A stretch of 64,000 nt of DNA from Bacteroides sp. (GCA_014802045.1 JAAVDA010000018.1:27467-91466), one strand, 5' to 3'. Positions 18,199 through 28,274 are shown, numbered from the stretch's first letter. Notes: a model not told the origin generated them from the sequence alone. Program-made: numbers and translations.

Positions 18199-19896
18199 TC
18201 AGTTTTTTTCAAGAGCCCATCGGATGGCGTTGGCAAACATGAGTGTGAAGGCATCCGATTCAAACAGTGTGGGGCTGTGACCCGGCTGGAAATATACGTT
18301 TCGCGCTTTCATCCGTGGGTTGCTCCATATCACCGGGTGGTCTCCCATGCGTATGTCGGAAGCAGGCGTGTAGCTGTTTTCATCAACAGAGGCTATCACC
18401 TCCACATTCGGCCGCGGAGAGGTGTGATATGTGTACCACTCATCATTTGTCAGCACGAATTCCTGCGGCACTCCCGCCATGACAGGGTGGTTGACATTCT
18501 CAACAGTCACCTTCCCGTCGGCAAGCGGGGCTATGTAATTCTTGAATGTGATACCGCCCATGAAATCGGAGAACCATTGCCAGAGGGGATAGCCGTCGAA
18601 CTCCCCGAGAAGAGTGGCATGATGGAAACCAATCCATCCTCCGCGACCGTTCTCGATATAGTCTGCAAATGCTTTCTGAGCCTCCTCCGGCCATGTGTAG
18701 GGCGGAAAATCGAGCTGTATGATGAGATCGTAGTCGGCCAGATAAGTTTCCGTGACAGGAAATGCGTTGCGGAGCTCGGTTATTGCCAGGCCATGGGTAT
18801 CGGCATAGCCGTTGAGCCACTTCATGGCGCGTTCGGTAAAGGGTCCGTGCTGACCTCCACCTTCGTTGAGCACGAGAATCTTTCGCTTGTCGGTGGCATT
18901 CTTTAGGCGTGAGGCGAGAAGATTGCGCAGTGTGCCGTGGTCGTCGTCGCCGGCATAGTCCCAATACATCACTCCGAGAAGGTCATTGTTGAGTATATAG
19001 TCACACTTCAGGCTGAGTGAATGGGCATCGTCGTAGCCAACCACCGGCACGCCGTCTGAATTGACTATGAAGGGAACTTTTGCAGTGTTGTCAAAGATGA
19101 GTTCATACCCATCGCCGGCTTCGATGTTGCGGAAGTCGCGGCCTTTCAGCTCTTTGCCTCCGCGGCCATAGAATGGGACGCCCATCACGAGTTTGCCTGC
19201 CGGAACACCTTGTGCCAGATGATGTCTGACAGATTTGTCGCACGTCATAGCTGATGTGTTTTCCGATTGAAAGAGCGGCGCATGGTGGAGGGGCGCATCG
19301 GCCATATCATAGGTCATGATATTAACAAAGTCGAGATAGGGCATCACGGCTCTGAAATCCACATAGTCGGCTCCTGCAGCGGTGGCAATGGTGAGTAGCC
19401 TGTCGGCACCGAGTGTGGTGCGGAGTTCTTTCAGAAGGAGAGTGAAGTTGGCCGTGTCATCCGGGCTTGATGAAATGCCGGCAGCGCTGCTTCCGGGATA
19501 TTCCCAATCGATATCTATGCCATCGAGATTGTATTGCTCTACAGCGCGGAGGCAGTCGGCGGCAAATTTCTTGCGGAATTCTGGAGATGCGGCCATCTCG
19601 CTGAAGCGTCCGCTTCCCCAGCCCCCCACCGAGAGAAGCACTTTCAGCTCAGGATTATTGACCTTGAGAGCTGATATGGCAGACAGGCGGGTGGGATTGC
19701 TTATTTCCAAGCCATCGAAAGTTTCGTTGACGTGGCCGAAAGCGTAGTTGATGTGGGTGAGAGTTGACGGGTCGGGGATAACATCACTCCACGAGGTTAC
19801 ATAACCCACTATCACCTTGGCCGATGCCACGGTGGGAAGGCTCATCGCCAGCATGGCGGAGAGGATTATTCGAAAAAGTGTGGTGGTAGGACACAT
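18199..19896 (-). CDS. GH18 chitinase fused to ThuA-like domain
   Basis: 565 aa with a signal peptide (cleavage near VASAK). Residues about 27-330 are GH18, with SVGGWGSGRFS and the intact catalytic motif DGIDIDWE (125-132), then MTYDM. Residues about 340-565 are a ThuA-like domain (GGWIGFHHAT, DEWYTYHTSPRP), related to the separate protein at 8503. GH18 enzymes cut chitin or GlcNAc-containing glycans (also Asn-linked glycan cores for endoglycosidase types). Downstream of the transporter, nagB and kinase genes, it fits chitin or chitooligosaccharide breakdown. The fusion is unusual. Confidence 0.88.
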   Translation of the reverse strand: MCPTTTLFRIILSAMLAMSLPTVASAKVIVGYVTSWSDVIPDPSTLTHINYAFGHVNETFDGLEISNPTRLSAISALKVNNPELKVLLSVGGWGSGRFSEMAASPEFRKKFAADCLRAVEQYNLDGIDIDWEYPGSSAAGISSSPDDTANFTLLLKELRTTLGADRLLTIATAAGADYVDFRAVMPYLDFVNIMTYDMADAPLHHAPLFQSENTSAMTCDKSVRHHLAQGVPAGKLVMGVPFYGRGGKELKGRDFRNIEAGDGYELIFDNTAKVPFIVNSDGVPVVGYDDAHSLSLKCDYILNNDLLGVMYWDYAGDDDHGTLRNLLASRLKNATDKRKILVLNEGGGQHGPFTERAMKWLNGYADTHGLAITELRNAFPVTETYLADYDLIIQLDFPPYTWPEEAQKAFADYIENGRGGWIGFHHATLLGEFDGYPLWQWFSDFMGGITFKNYIAPLADGKVTVENVNHPVMAGVPQEFVLTNDEWYTYHTSPRPNVEVIASVDENSYTPASDIRMGDHPVIWSNPRMKARNVYFQPGHSPTLFESDAFTLMFANAIRWALEKN

Positions 19897-19933
19897 GACT
19901 GATATTTTTGTCAGGATTGTTGGTTGATTGGAT

Positions 19934-21244
19934 TCAGCATTCGGTGGTGACGGATGTGTCTCTGTCGGCCGGACGTATTCTCGACCCCCATATAGCGTAG
20001 GAGAGCATAAACAGTTCGCAGGCGGTCACGAGCCACCAGGTGTAGCGCCATGAGCCGGTGAGGTCGGCGCATATGCCCTGAAGCAGAGGCAGGATGGCTC
20101 CTCCAACCACTCCGGTCATGAATACACCGGAGGCTATGGTTGTGTAGCGTCCCAAATCCTTGATGGCAAGGGTGAATATGGCTCCCCACATTATGGAGTG
20201 ACAGAGTCCGGCAATGGCAAGAAGCCAGGGATTGTCGGTCATTATGGCGCAGACGGTGAGAAGCGTGGCGCCGGAGGTGGTGACGGTGAGCTGCATGCGT
20301 GGCGACACAGTGCTGAGAGTGCTCCCGATAAGGCGCCCGACGAGTATGCCTCCCCAGTAGACTGTGGCTATGAGAGAGGGGGATGGCATGTCGAGGTCAA
20401 CGGCATACATCGTTATATTGGCTCCGATGCACACTTCGGCTCCTACATAGCAGAATATCGCGGCCACACCCAGACGGAGATGGCGGAAAGACCAGACGCT
20501 GCGGCCTGTGGTGTCGGTTGCCGACGCTCTTGTGCCGCTGATATCCGGCAGTGGCACGAGGTAGAGTCCGGCACCGATTATGGTCATTATGCATGCGAGC
20601 GACAGAAACGGAATCATGAGCATATCAGTCTGAATGGCATCAACGGCCACTCCGCCAAATATTATACCTGTCACGAAATAAGGTGCGATGGTTGTGCCGA
20701 TTGCATTGGCCGAGCCACCGATGGCAAGGCGCTGCACACTCTGGGTGCCCTGCACGTGGCAGGCGGAGAGGTAGGGGTTTATAACAACCTGAAGCACAGT
20801 TGCGCTACCACCCACCGTGAACGACCCCAGAAGAAACACTATGAATGCCGGCGGGAGAGAGAGGTTGCCGAGTAATATGGTCCATTCGGGGTAAGAAGCC
20901 GAGAGCCATGCTGAAGCAAAGAAAAGCAGCAGCCCTCCGCTCATCATGAACAATCCGCGTATGAGAGTGGCCCGGTAGCCGTAGCGGTTTACGAGCCGCG
21001 AACCGAGGCCGCCACACAAGGGATAGGCCAGAAACCACGAAAAGGTGATCAGTGTGGCAAAGGTGTTTTTCAGAGAGCCCATTCCGTTGAGAAACGCGCT
21101 TTTGAGGGGTGCCTGAAACTGGGTGTTGACCGTGGTGAGGAATCCTACCACGAAAAATAGTATCACCATAGTGACAAATGCTGTCACATAACTGGTGCGG
21201 AAAGTGGCGGAGGGGCCGCCGGGTGTGGCTATCGTGTTGTCCAT
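19934..21244 (-). CDS. MFS sugar transporter (FHS family, GlcNAc candidate)
   Basis: 436 aa, about 12 membrane segments, without the long central loop of many MFS proteins. The N-terminus (FFVVGFLTTVNTQFQAPLK) has the glucose/galactose-fucose symporter (GluP/FucP) signature. Followed 4 nt earlier by nagB, it probably imports GlcNAc or another hexose across the inner membrane, like Bacteroidetes NagP. Substrate is inferred from neighbours. Confidence 0.85.
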   Translation of the reverse strand: MDNTIATPGGPSATFRTSYVTAFVTMVILFFVVGFLTTVNTQFQAPLKSAFLNGMGSLKNTFATLITFSWFLAYPLCGGLGSRLVNRYGYRATLIRGLFMMSGGLLLFFASAWLSASYPEWTILLGNLSLPPAFIVFLLGSFTVGGSATVLQVVINPYLSACHVQGTQSVQRLAIGGSANAIGTTIAPYFVTGIIFGGVAVDAIQTDMLMIPFLSLACIMTIIGAGLYLVPLPDISGTRASATDTTGRSVWSFRHLRLGVAAIFCYVGAEVCIGANITMYAVDLDMPSPSLIATVYWGGILVGRLIGSTLSTVSPRMQLTVTTSGATLLTVCAIMTDNPWLLAIAGLCHSIMWGAIFTLAIKDLGRYTTIASGVFMTGVVGGAILPLLQGICADLTGSWRYTWWLVTACELFMLSYAIWGSRIRPADRDTSVTTEC

Positions 21245-21248
21245 GATA

Positions 21249-21992
21249 TTAACGCAGAAGGTTTATGTCAATCTGTGAGGCGGCCTTGGCATCGAGCAGA
21301 AACTCACAATCGGGATGCAGTTGCAGGACTGATGCGGGGAGGTCGGGGGTGACGGGTCCGCAGAGCATGCGGCAGACAGTTTCAGCTTTGTTGAAACCTT
21401 TGGCCACGAGAATTATGCGTCGTGCGTGCATTATGTCGCGAATGCCGAGTGTCACCCCTCCGAGTTCGGCGTCGTCAGGACTTGCGGTCTCCCTACGGAT
21501 ACGGGCTTCAAGCGCAGAGTCCATCTTAGAAGTGCAAGCTGTGTTGTTGAGCGGAGTGCCCGGCTGATTGAAACCGAGATGGCCATTCTCGCCGAGTCCG
21601 AGAATGAGAAGGTCTATGCCTCCGCGCTTCTTGATTTCATTCTTAAAGTGCATGCAATCAACGGAAAAGTCGGCAGACCGTGTTGGGAGCATGAGGAAAT
21701 GAGAATCATCTATGCCGAGACGGTCTATAATCTCGGTGCGGAGCATAGTGTAGCATGCTCCGGCATATTCCCTGTCTACACCGGTCACTTCGTCAAGGCC
21801 GAAAAATGTGGTCTGACTCACATCAAAGTCAAGATGGTCGTGGATATCGCATACCAGGCGGTGGATATTGCCGGTGGTGCGTCCGGTGGAGAGACCAATC
21901 ACGGCCTGCGGGCGCTCACATATTGTGGCAACGATACGTCGGGCGGCAGTGATGTCAAATTCCTGCTCGCTATCTGCTATTGTGATTTTCAT
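21249..21992 (-). CDS. nagB: Glucosamine-6-phosphate deaminase
   Basis: 247 aa, the normal length for NagB. It shows GLSTGRTTG, FFGLDEVTG and the active-site segment GLGENGHLGFNQPGTP. It converts glucosamine-6-phosphate to fructose-6-phosphate and ammonia in the cytosol, the entry of amino sugars into glycolysis. Its ATG overlaps the ROK gene's stop as ATGA (21989-21992), and the transporter follows after 4 nt. No NagA deacetylase is present in the window. Confidence 0.93.
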   Translation of the reverse strand: MKITIADSEQEFDITAARRIVATICERPQAVIGLSTGRTTGNIHRLVCDIHDHLDFDVSQTTFFGLDEVTGVDREYAGACYTMLRTEIIDRLGIDDSHFLMLPTRSADFSVDCMHFKNEIKKRGGIDLLILGLGENGHLGFNQPGTPLNNTACTSKMDSALEARIRRETASPDDAELGGVTLGIRDIMHARRIILVAKGFNKAETVCRMLCGPVTPDLPASVLQLHPDCEFLLDAKAASQIDINLLR

Positions 21993-22957
21993 TGTAGTAT
22001 GGCGGCTTCTTTGGTTATGTTGCTGTTCATTGCTACGGCTGCGGCTCCCAACAGACCGATGTAAGCGGGATTCAGGCGGGTGAGAACCACGCCGTTGGTC
22101 ACGAAGCGCATGGTGTGTTTGTGGAGGCGGAGCAAGATGTTGTTATACATCATCGGGTCGCTAACTATGCCTCCTCCCAACACCACTGTGTCGGGGTCAG
22201 ATACCCTGACGAGATTCATGATGAGGTTGGATATGGCTTGGGCGGCGTTGTCTACCAGCAGTTTGCATAGAGAATCGTTTTTGCGTGCCAGTTCGTAGAT
22301 GCGCCTTACATCCACACGGGTGTCGGCGGGCAGTTCGAGAGCCGACTCCGGATAAAGGGGGCGCATCATCCTGGCGCAGATGTCAAATCCGCTTCCGGAA
22401 GCTATTGTTTCCACACAATCCGTGCGGCCGCAGCAGCATTTAGCCCCGGTGTGTACTCCTACCTGAGTGTGGCCAACTTCTCCGGCATTGAAGTGGCTGC
22501 CTGCGGTCAGGCGACCGTCTATAACCATTCCGGCGGCGATGCCGGTGCCGATATTGATATAGATGAAATTGTCGCTCATGCGTCCGTAGCCCCAGCACTG
22601 TTCTGCCAGAGTGGCGCTCTTCACATCGTTGGCAAGAAAACATGGCATTCCGAAAGTCTCGGAGATTTCATATGCAAGCTCGATGGGCTGGGAGCGGTCG
22701 AGATCAATCTGGAGCCAGTGGCCCGCCTCGGTGTCCACACGCCCGATCATTCCGATGCCTATGGCATTCGGATTCCGGTTGCCGCAACCCACAGTGCTCA
22801 GATAGTCGGCCAGCGATGATCTGATTATGCCTACGGCCGACTGCTGATTGACATATCCTGTGCGGTATTGTTTGCTCGCAAGAATATTGCCCTCACTGTC
22901 CACTTCGCCTATCAGCAGTTTCGTACCGCCGAAATCCATTCCTAAATATGTTTCCAT
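21989..22957 (-). CDS. ROK-family sugar kinase
   Basis: 322 aa from ATG 22957, which starts METYLGMDFGGTK; the frame extends to 23002 but that start gives no family sequence. The ATP-binding motif is GMDFGGTKLLIGEV. The zinc site is GAKCCCGRTDCVE, and the sugar site includes GEVGHTQV. No N-terminal helix-turn-helix, so a kinase and not a repressor. With nagB next to it, an N-acetylglucosamine or glucosamine kinase is likely; glucokinase is possible. Confidence 0.87.
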   Translation of the reverse strand: METYLGMDFGGTKLLIGEVDSEGNILASKQYRTGYVNQQSAVGIIRSSLADYLSTVGCGNRNPNAIGIGMIGRVDTEAGHWLQIDLDRSQPIELAYEISETFGMPCFLANDVKSATLAEQCWGYGRMSDNFIYINIGTGIAAGMVIDGRLTAGSHFNAGEVGHTQVGVHTGAKCCCGRTDCVETIASGSGFDICARMMRPLYPESALELPADTRVDVRRIYELARKNDSLCKLLVDNAAQAISNLIMNLVRVSDPDTVVLGGGIVSDPMMYNNILLRLHKHTMRFVTNGVVLTRLNPAYIGLLGAAAVAMNSNITKEAAILQ

Positions 22958-22982
22958 GTGATGTGTGATTAGTATCCGCTTG

Positions 22983-22990
22983 CAAAAGTA
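22983..22990 (-). promoter_or_regulatory. -7 box for ROK-nagB-MFS-GH18 operon
   Basis: TACTTTTG on the minus strand, ending 25 nt before ATG 22957. Supports the short start and an operon separate from the HTCS gene upstream. Confidence 0.6.
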
Positions 22991-23035
22991 GCTCCTTATC
23001 ACCCGTCGTATGGTTGAAAATTCGTCAAAACAGGT

Positions 23036-26000
23036 TTAAATCTTGCTCGGACTGCATCCAAACTGTTTTTTGAAGCATGTGCTGAAGTATTTCGGATCGG
23101 AGAAGCCAATCATATAGGCCACCTCGCTGATATTGTAGTTGTGAGTGGAAAGGAGGTCTTTCGCACGGTTGAGACGCATTATCCGCATGAATTCGTTAGG
23201 CGACTGTCCGCTCAGAGCTTTGATTTTATTGTAGACAGAGGTGCGGCTCATGCCGAGGTCGGCGCAGAGTTCATTGACGGAATATTCTGAATTGGCCATG
23301 TTGCTGTTGATGGCTTCCATGGTGCGGGTCATGAACCGGCGGTCGAGTTCGTTTGTAAACTCTTCGCGGCCCGGAGTGCAGTCTTCGGCGAGCACTCTGC
23401 GTCCGAGTTCCTGCCGGCTCTTTATAATATTGCGTATTCTTGCTCGGAGCACCACTATGTCAAACGGCTTTATCACATAGTCGTCGGCACTCGCTTCAAG
23501 TCCGGCCACAATATCGTTTCTTCCTGCCAGACCAGTGAGCAGAATCACAGGTATGTGACTGGTGTCTATATTGCTCTTCAGGATGTGGCAGAGCTCGTCG
23601 CCCCGCAGGCGTGGCATCATCACGTCTGAAATCACCAGGTCGGGATTCAGTTCCTTTATCTCGTCGAGAGCTGAGTTGGGATTGTCGGTGGTTATTACAT
23701 TATAGTCGTCTTTAAGATTATCCTTGAGGAATGAAAGCATATCTTTGTCGTCGTCGATAATAAAGATGGTGCTTCTGGCATCAGAAATATCTGTGGGGAT
23801 ATTTTCTGCTCCTTCGGGATGGTCTTCTATCGGTTTGTCGGCCAGAGGGGCATGATAGCGGCGGGCAAACCGCAAAGGAAGTTCGACTATAAATGTACTC
23901 CCTTTGCCGGGCTCGCTTTTGAAACTGATGGTGCCTTTGTGCTCGCTCACCAGTCTGCGGGTGATGAGGAGACCGAGTCCGGTGCCTGAGGAGTCGCATC
24001 CGGCAGCTTCTCTGGATCGGTGGCGACGCTTGAACACATGTCGGGCGTCTTCTTTGCTCATTCCGATACCGGTGTCGGCTACCGACAGACTCCAGCGGCG
24101 ATTACCCACCGGTCTGGCCGAAAGAGTCACAGTGCCGCTGGCGGTGTATTTTATGGCGTTTGAGAGGAGATTGTCAACAATGTGGTCAAATTTCTCAGGG
24201 TCAATCATCACCGATTCAAGTTCGGAATCCACCACACATTCTATGCTTATGCCTTTGAAGAAAGCTACGGTGGAATAATCTTCCACGCATACCTGCAGAT
24301 GACGGAGTATGCTGACCGGCTGCACCTGAAGAGTGCGCTGTCCGCGAATCTCACGCCTCAGTCCAAGGAGTTCGTCGAGCATTCCGATGGTCTTGTCTAT
24401 GCCTGAGCGGGCCTGCCGCAGATTCGAACGTGAATTTTCGCTCAGTGTCGAATCAAGTTCCACATTGAGCAGGGGCGCTTTGATCATCGACATGGGTGTG
24501 CGGATATCGTGAGCAATGGCAGCGTAGGAGCGGAGCTGGGATTCGATATGGCGTTCGCGCCGGCGACGTCTTATATATGTAACCACAAAAATCAGCAGGC
24601 AGGCTCCCACAAGGATATAGGCGAGTATGGCCCACGGACTCAGCCAGAAGGGTCTGAGCACAGTGATAGCGAGATGGCGTTCGCCGAAAGGCTCTCCGCT
24701 ATAAAGGTCTATGGCTTTTACCGTGAGGGTATAGTTGCCGGAGGGGAGATTCTGATAACGGATGCGTCCGCTTGCTCCTGCAGTGTGGGCGGTTTCCTCA
24801 TAACCTCCGAGGGAGTATTCCACACCTATACGCTGTGGAGAAGCATAGTTGATTATCACATATTCAAGGTCGATATCATTCTGATTGTGGCGCAGTTCGA
24901 TTCTGTCGGTGATATTGATGTTTTGCAAAAGAGGTGAGTCAGGCTCTTCCGGACTCACCGGACGGTCATGCATTCTGAAGTCGGTGAAAAGTATGTTGCC
25001 TCCGGCGGTGTAGTTTATATCGTCGAGAGGGTTGAACACCACACACCCTTCGGCTGTGCCGAGCATTATGATTCCTGAGCGACTGTTCATTCCACCGCCG
25101 GCATTGAACACACCACTGTCTGTGCCGAGCAGATCGGTGAAGCGCGTGAGCCGATTGTCTGTGGGGTTGAGACGGTAGAGGTCGGTCTCAGTGCAGAGCC
25201 AGATGCATCCGCTGTTGTCGCGGGCGAGAGAATATATTGTGTTGGAGCTCAGCCCATGGGCTGTGGTGAAGAGAGTGGCGTGTCCGGTCTGGCGGTTGTA
25301 GCGTATCAGGCCGTCACCCTGAGTAGCTATCCATAGGTCGTCGGTAATAGTGTCCGGCAGAAGCACTCTCACGGGATATTTAATCCTAATGCTGTCGAAT
25401 GTCTGAGTCCATTCGAAGGAATCAGTGTCGGGATTATAACGCCCCACTCCTTTATTTCCGCCGAAAAGCGGCTGTGAATGATCGGTTACAATTGTGGCTA
25501 TGCAATCTTCATCGTAATAACGATAGCTGCCATCGTTGATGTTATAGCGTGTGAGAGGGCCATTGATCCCTCCAATCCAGATATTTCCATCGGGTGTGCC
25601 GTAGCCGGCAAACACATAGTCAGTGCCTAAGCCGTCGGCTTTTCCGGGAGTCTGTGTTGGCAGTCGGGTCTCTCGGCCGGTCGTTTTGTCTACAATCGTA
25701 AGGCCTTCACCATAAGTGCCAATAAGTATCCGTCCACGGGAGTCTTCTCCAAACGAGAGCACTTCGCTGGCGAGATAATCGTTTCGCTGCAGGTAGTGCC
25801 ACCATCTGTTGAGCGACGGACTGAAACGGCTCGCACCCTTGTCGGTTCCATACCAGATGTCTCCTTCTGAATCTTCGAATATTACGTTCACATAGTCCGA
25901 CACCAGTGTGTCGTGCAGGCCTTTCTTCGAGCGGATAGTCTTGATAGCCTGATTGAGAGGAGCCACATAGTTGAGCCCGTTGTGGCTTGTGCCTATCCAG

Positions 26001-26914
26001 ATGCCGTTGTCGCGGTCCACATGGATATCTGTCACTGAATTGCTTGATAGCTCCACACTATCGTCGTCTCCGTCATGGTAATGATAAAGGAGTGTATTGT
26101 CTGAAGTGTTTATCAGATATACGCCGGCTCCATCTACCCCTATGAGGAGGCTGTCGGAGCCATAGTTTTTCATGGCATTGACCGGCATAGGGGGGAGATG
26201 AAAAGCCGGGCTCACTCTCTTTTCGTCGGGACTGAGCACAAACACTCCCTGGGTGAAGGAGCCAATATAGACTTTGTCTGATGACAAAGCCAGAGAAAGA
26301 ATATGAATACCTTCAGTACCCTCCACAAACTCAGCTCTATATCCGCTCCCGCGCTCAACCACATGATAGAGCCCGTGGTCTGTGCCCGCATAATAACCGC
26401 CTTGACCGTCGTGGGCCACACTCCTCACCAGTTTGCCATCGAGCACCATCTTCTCTATTTCTCCGCCGGGAGTCCACTTATATAGCCCGCGGTTGGTGCA
26501 TACCACAACAGTGCCATCGGCGTTGATAATGAAATTATAGATATGAATCGAAGTGTCGCTGAAACTTATCTGACGGTCAAACCGGTCGAGATTACGGTTG
26601 TAGCGATACACTCGCCCTGATTTCAGGGCAATCCACAGCGAGCCGTCGGGACCGGTGGTCATAGATGTGGCCGACTGGATATGGTCGCTGTAGGCATCTT
26701 CCGGTTCTATGGGATAATGCTTCATTATATGTCCGTCGAAGCGGTCAAGGCCGGAGTTTGTGTAAATCCACATGTATCCCTCCGGATCATCGTCAATCTC
26801 ATATACCTGGCGGCTGGACAATCCGTTGCGCACATTTATGTGACGAACCATCGCGTCCGACAGATGGGCTGTGCAGATAAAAAGCACCACGAGCAAGAGT
26901 CGGAGGCAATTCAT
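23036..26914 (-). CDS. Hybrid two-component system regulator (HTCS)
   Basis: 1292 aa from ATG 26914, which begins a signal-anchor MNCLRLLLVVLF; the frame runs back to 27028 but the -7 box at 26942 rules that start out. Two seven-bladed periplasmic propellers (many GLxxxxV/IWIGT repeats) lead to a Y_Y_Y domain (NYTLTVKAIDLYSG), one membrane helix (WLSPWAILAYILVG), HisKA (AHDIRTPMS), HATPase (NLLSNAIKYT, GTGLGL), a receiver with Asp in VISDVMMP, and a C-terminal AraC helix-turn-helix. HTCS proteins bind a breakdown product in the periplasm and switch on the adjacent PUL. The likely targets are the operons at 22957 and 17895. Confidence 0.95.
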   Translation of the reverse strand: MNCLRLLLVVLFICTAHLSDAMVRHINVRNGLSSRQVYEIDDDPEGYMWIYTNSGLDRFDGHIMKHYPIEPEDAYSDHIQSATSMTTGPDGSLWIALKSGRVYRYNRNLDRFDRQISFSDTSIHIYNFIINADGTVVVCTNRGLYKWTPGGEIEKMVLDGKLVRSVAHDGQGGYYAGTDHGLYHVVERGSGYRAEFVEGTEGIHILSLALSSDKVYIGSFTQGVFVLSPDEKRVSPAFHLPPMPVNAMKNYGSDSLLIGVDGAGVYLINTSDNTLLYHYHDGDDDSVELSSNSVTDIHVDRDNGIWIGTSHNGLNYVAPLNQAIKTIRSKKGLHDTLVSDYVNVIFEDSEGDIWYGTDKGASRFSPSLNRWWHYLQRNDYLASEVLSFGEDSRGRILIGTYGEGLTIVDKTTGRETRLPTQTPGKADGLGTDYVFAGYGTPDGNIWIGGINGPLTRYNINDGSYRYYDEDCIATIVTDHSQPLFGGNKGVGRYNPDTDSFEWTQTFDSIRIKYPVRVLLPDTITDDLWIATQGDGLIRYNRQTGHATLFTTAHGLSSNTIYSLARDNSGCIWLCTETDLYRLNPTDNRLTRFTDLLGTDSGVFNAGGGMNSRSGIIMLGTAEGCVVFNPLDDINYTAGGNILFTDFRMHDRPVSPEEPDSPLLQNINITDRIELRHNQNDIDLEYVIINYASPQRIGVEYSLGGYEETAHTAGASGRIRYQNLPSGNYTLTVKAIDLYSGEPFGERHLAITVLRPFWLSPWAILAYILVGACLLIFVVTYIRRRRRERHIESQLRSYAAIAHDIRTPMSMIKAPLLNVELDSTLSENSRSNLRQARSGIDKTIGMLDELLGLRREIRGQRTLQVQPVSILRHLQVCVEDYSTVAFFKGISIECVVDSELESVMIDPEKFDHIVDNLLSNAIKYTASGTVTLSARPVGNRRWSLSVADTGIGMSKEDARHVFKRRHRSREAAGCDSSGTGLGLLITRRLVSEHKGTISFKSEPGKGSTFIVELPLRFARRYHAPLADKPIEDHPEGAENIPTDISDARSTIFIIDDDKDMLSFLKDNLKDDYNVITTDNPNSALDEIKELNPDLVISDVMMPRLRGDELCHILKSNIDTSHIPVILLTGLAGRNDIVAGLEASADDYVIKPFDIVVLRARIRNIIKSRQELGRRVLAEDCTPGREEFTNELDRRFMTRTMEAINSNMANSEYSVNELCADLGMSRTSVYNKIKALSGQSPNEFMRIMRLNRAKDLLSTHNYNISEVAYMIGFSDPKYFSTCFKKQFGCSPSKI

Positions 26915-26941
26915 GTAATGGTATAGATTATGGTTAAGCGG

Positions 26942-26949
26942 CAAAACTA
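26942..26949 (-). promoter_or_regulatory. -7 box for HTCS gene
   Basis: TAGTTTTG on the minus strand, 27 nt before ATG 26914. Fixes that start. Confidence 0.5.
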
Positions 26950-27130
26950 AGGCATTATGACCATAATCATCCTTGCCGACGGGTGATGTTCCTCCGGCAG
27001 AGAAAGAGTTGAATTCTAATGGTCTCATATAAAACGTATTCTACAATCGCCTTCTGAACGACTTTCAAAGCGTTTTTTATATAGCGCCACAAATTTACAT
27101 AAAAAATATCAGTCCATTAATAAATTTTAC

Positions 27131-27138
27131 TACTTTTG
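27131..27138 (+). promoter_or_regulatory. -7 box for DUF5009 gene
   Basis: TACTTTTG, 25 nt before ATG 27164. No clear -33 box. Divergent from the HTCS promoter. Confidence 0.6.
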
Positions 27139-27163
27139 CAGCCATTAAAAAACACTTTTGGAA

Positions 27164-28255
27164 ATGGGAAAACAAGCATCATCACATCGGTTACTGTCGC
27201 TTGATATCGTGAGGGGTATCACTGTTGCGGCAATGATAATGGTCAACAACGGTTATGGAAATTCGTTTACCATGCTCCGGCATGCAGAATGGAACGGTCT
27301 GTCTTTATCAGACTTCGTTTTTCCATTCTTTCTGTTTATCATGGGGGTGTCGATCTTCTTGTCTTATTCAAGGAGAGGCTTCACGTTCAATTCACGCGCG
27401 TTTATGAAAATATGTAAGCGCACAGTGCTCCTGATTGCTTTCGGCCTTGCGTTAAACTGGTTTGCCAAGTGGCTATACACGGATTTAGCAACGAGCTTTG
27501 AGCAGTTGAGATATTGGGCGGTGCTTCAGCGCATAGCGGTGTGCTACTTCCTGGTGTCGGTTTTCGCACTGACCGTCAATCATCGGTTCACGATTCCGGT
27601 GGCTATCGGACTCCTTGTGTGCTACACTTTTATTCTTGTCTATGGAAACGGCATGATTAATGACCGTGAGCAAAATCTGCTCTGGAAGGTTGATGAATAT
27701 CTTTTTGGAGAGAACCATCTCTACCGGTATAGCTCCATCGATCCGGAAGGGCTTGTAAGCACCATATCCTCGCTTGCCAACGTGCTGTTTGGATTTTACT
27801 GCGCTATGATGATGAGCAAGGCCAACACAGTGATTAGCAAAGTCAATGTGTTTTTTACAGTGGGCACCATCCTTATTTTCGCAGGATTCCTAATCAATTT
27901 CAGTGTGCCTTACAATAAAACTGTGTGGAGTCCGAGCTTCGCCTGCATCACCTCGGGAGCGTGTGCGCTACTGACTGGTCTGATGATGAAGTGGATTGAT
28001 GCGGAGGGACGGAGAGGTCCGTGGGTCAGCTTCTTTGAAGTGTTTGGCATCAACGCACTGATTCTCTATATCTCCAGCGAATTTCTGGCGATTGTGTTCG
28101 GTAAGCTCGGGGTGAGTCAGGCATTGTTTGGATTCGTATCGGCGGTGATACCGGTCGATGTGCTTGCTTCTCTGGCCTACGCTACAATATTTATGCTCAT
28201 CAACTGGCTTATCGGCTTCCTGCTCTGGAGGCGCCGAATTATCATCAAAATTTGA
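27164..28255 (+). CDS. DUF5009 / NagX-like membrane acyltransferase
   Basis: 363 aa from ATG 27164; a TTG two codons earlier is less likely. About 10 membrane segments. The opening SLDIVRGITVAAMIMVNNG and FVFPFFLFIMGVSI match the family of human HGSNAT (heparan alpha-glucosaminide N-acetyltransferase) and bacterial NagX. NagX genes often sit with GlcNAc transport and catabolism genes. It could modify amino sugars across the inner membrane, but activity is not proven. Transcribed away from the HTCS gene. Confidence 0.85.
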   Translation: MGKQASSHRLLSLDIVRGITVAAMIMVNNGYGNSFTMLRHAEWNGLSLSDFVFPFFLFIMGVSIFLSYSRRGFTFNSRAFMKICKRTVLLIAFGLALNWFAKWLYTDLATSFEQLRYWAVLQRIAVCYFLVSVFALTVNHRFTIPVAIGLLVCYTFILVYGNGMINDREQNLLWKVDEYLFGENHLYRYSSIDPEGLVSTISSLANVLFGFYCAMMMSKANTVISKVNVFFTVGTILIFAGFLINFSVPYNKTVWSPSFACITSGACALLTGLMMKWIDAEGRRGPWVSFFEVFGINALILYISSEFLAIVFGKLGVSQALFGFVSAVIPVDVLASLAYATIFMLINWLIGFLLWRRRIIIKI

Positions 28256-28274
28256 TGGACCGGAAATATATCTC

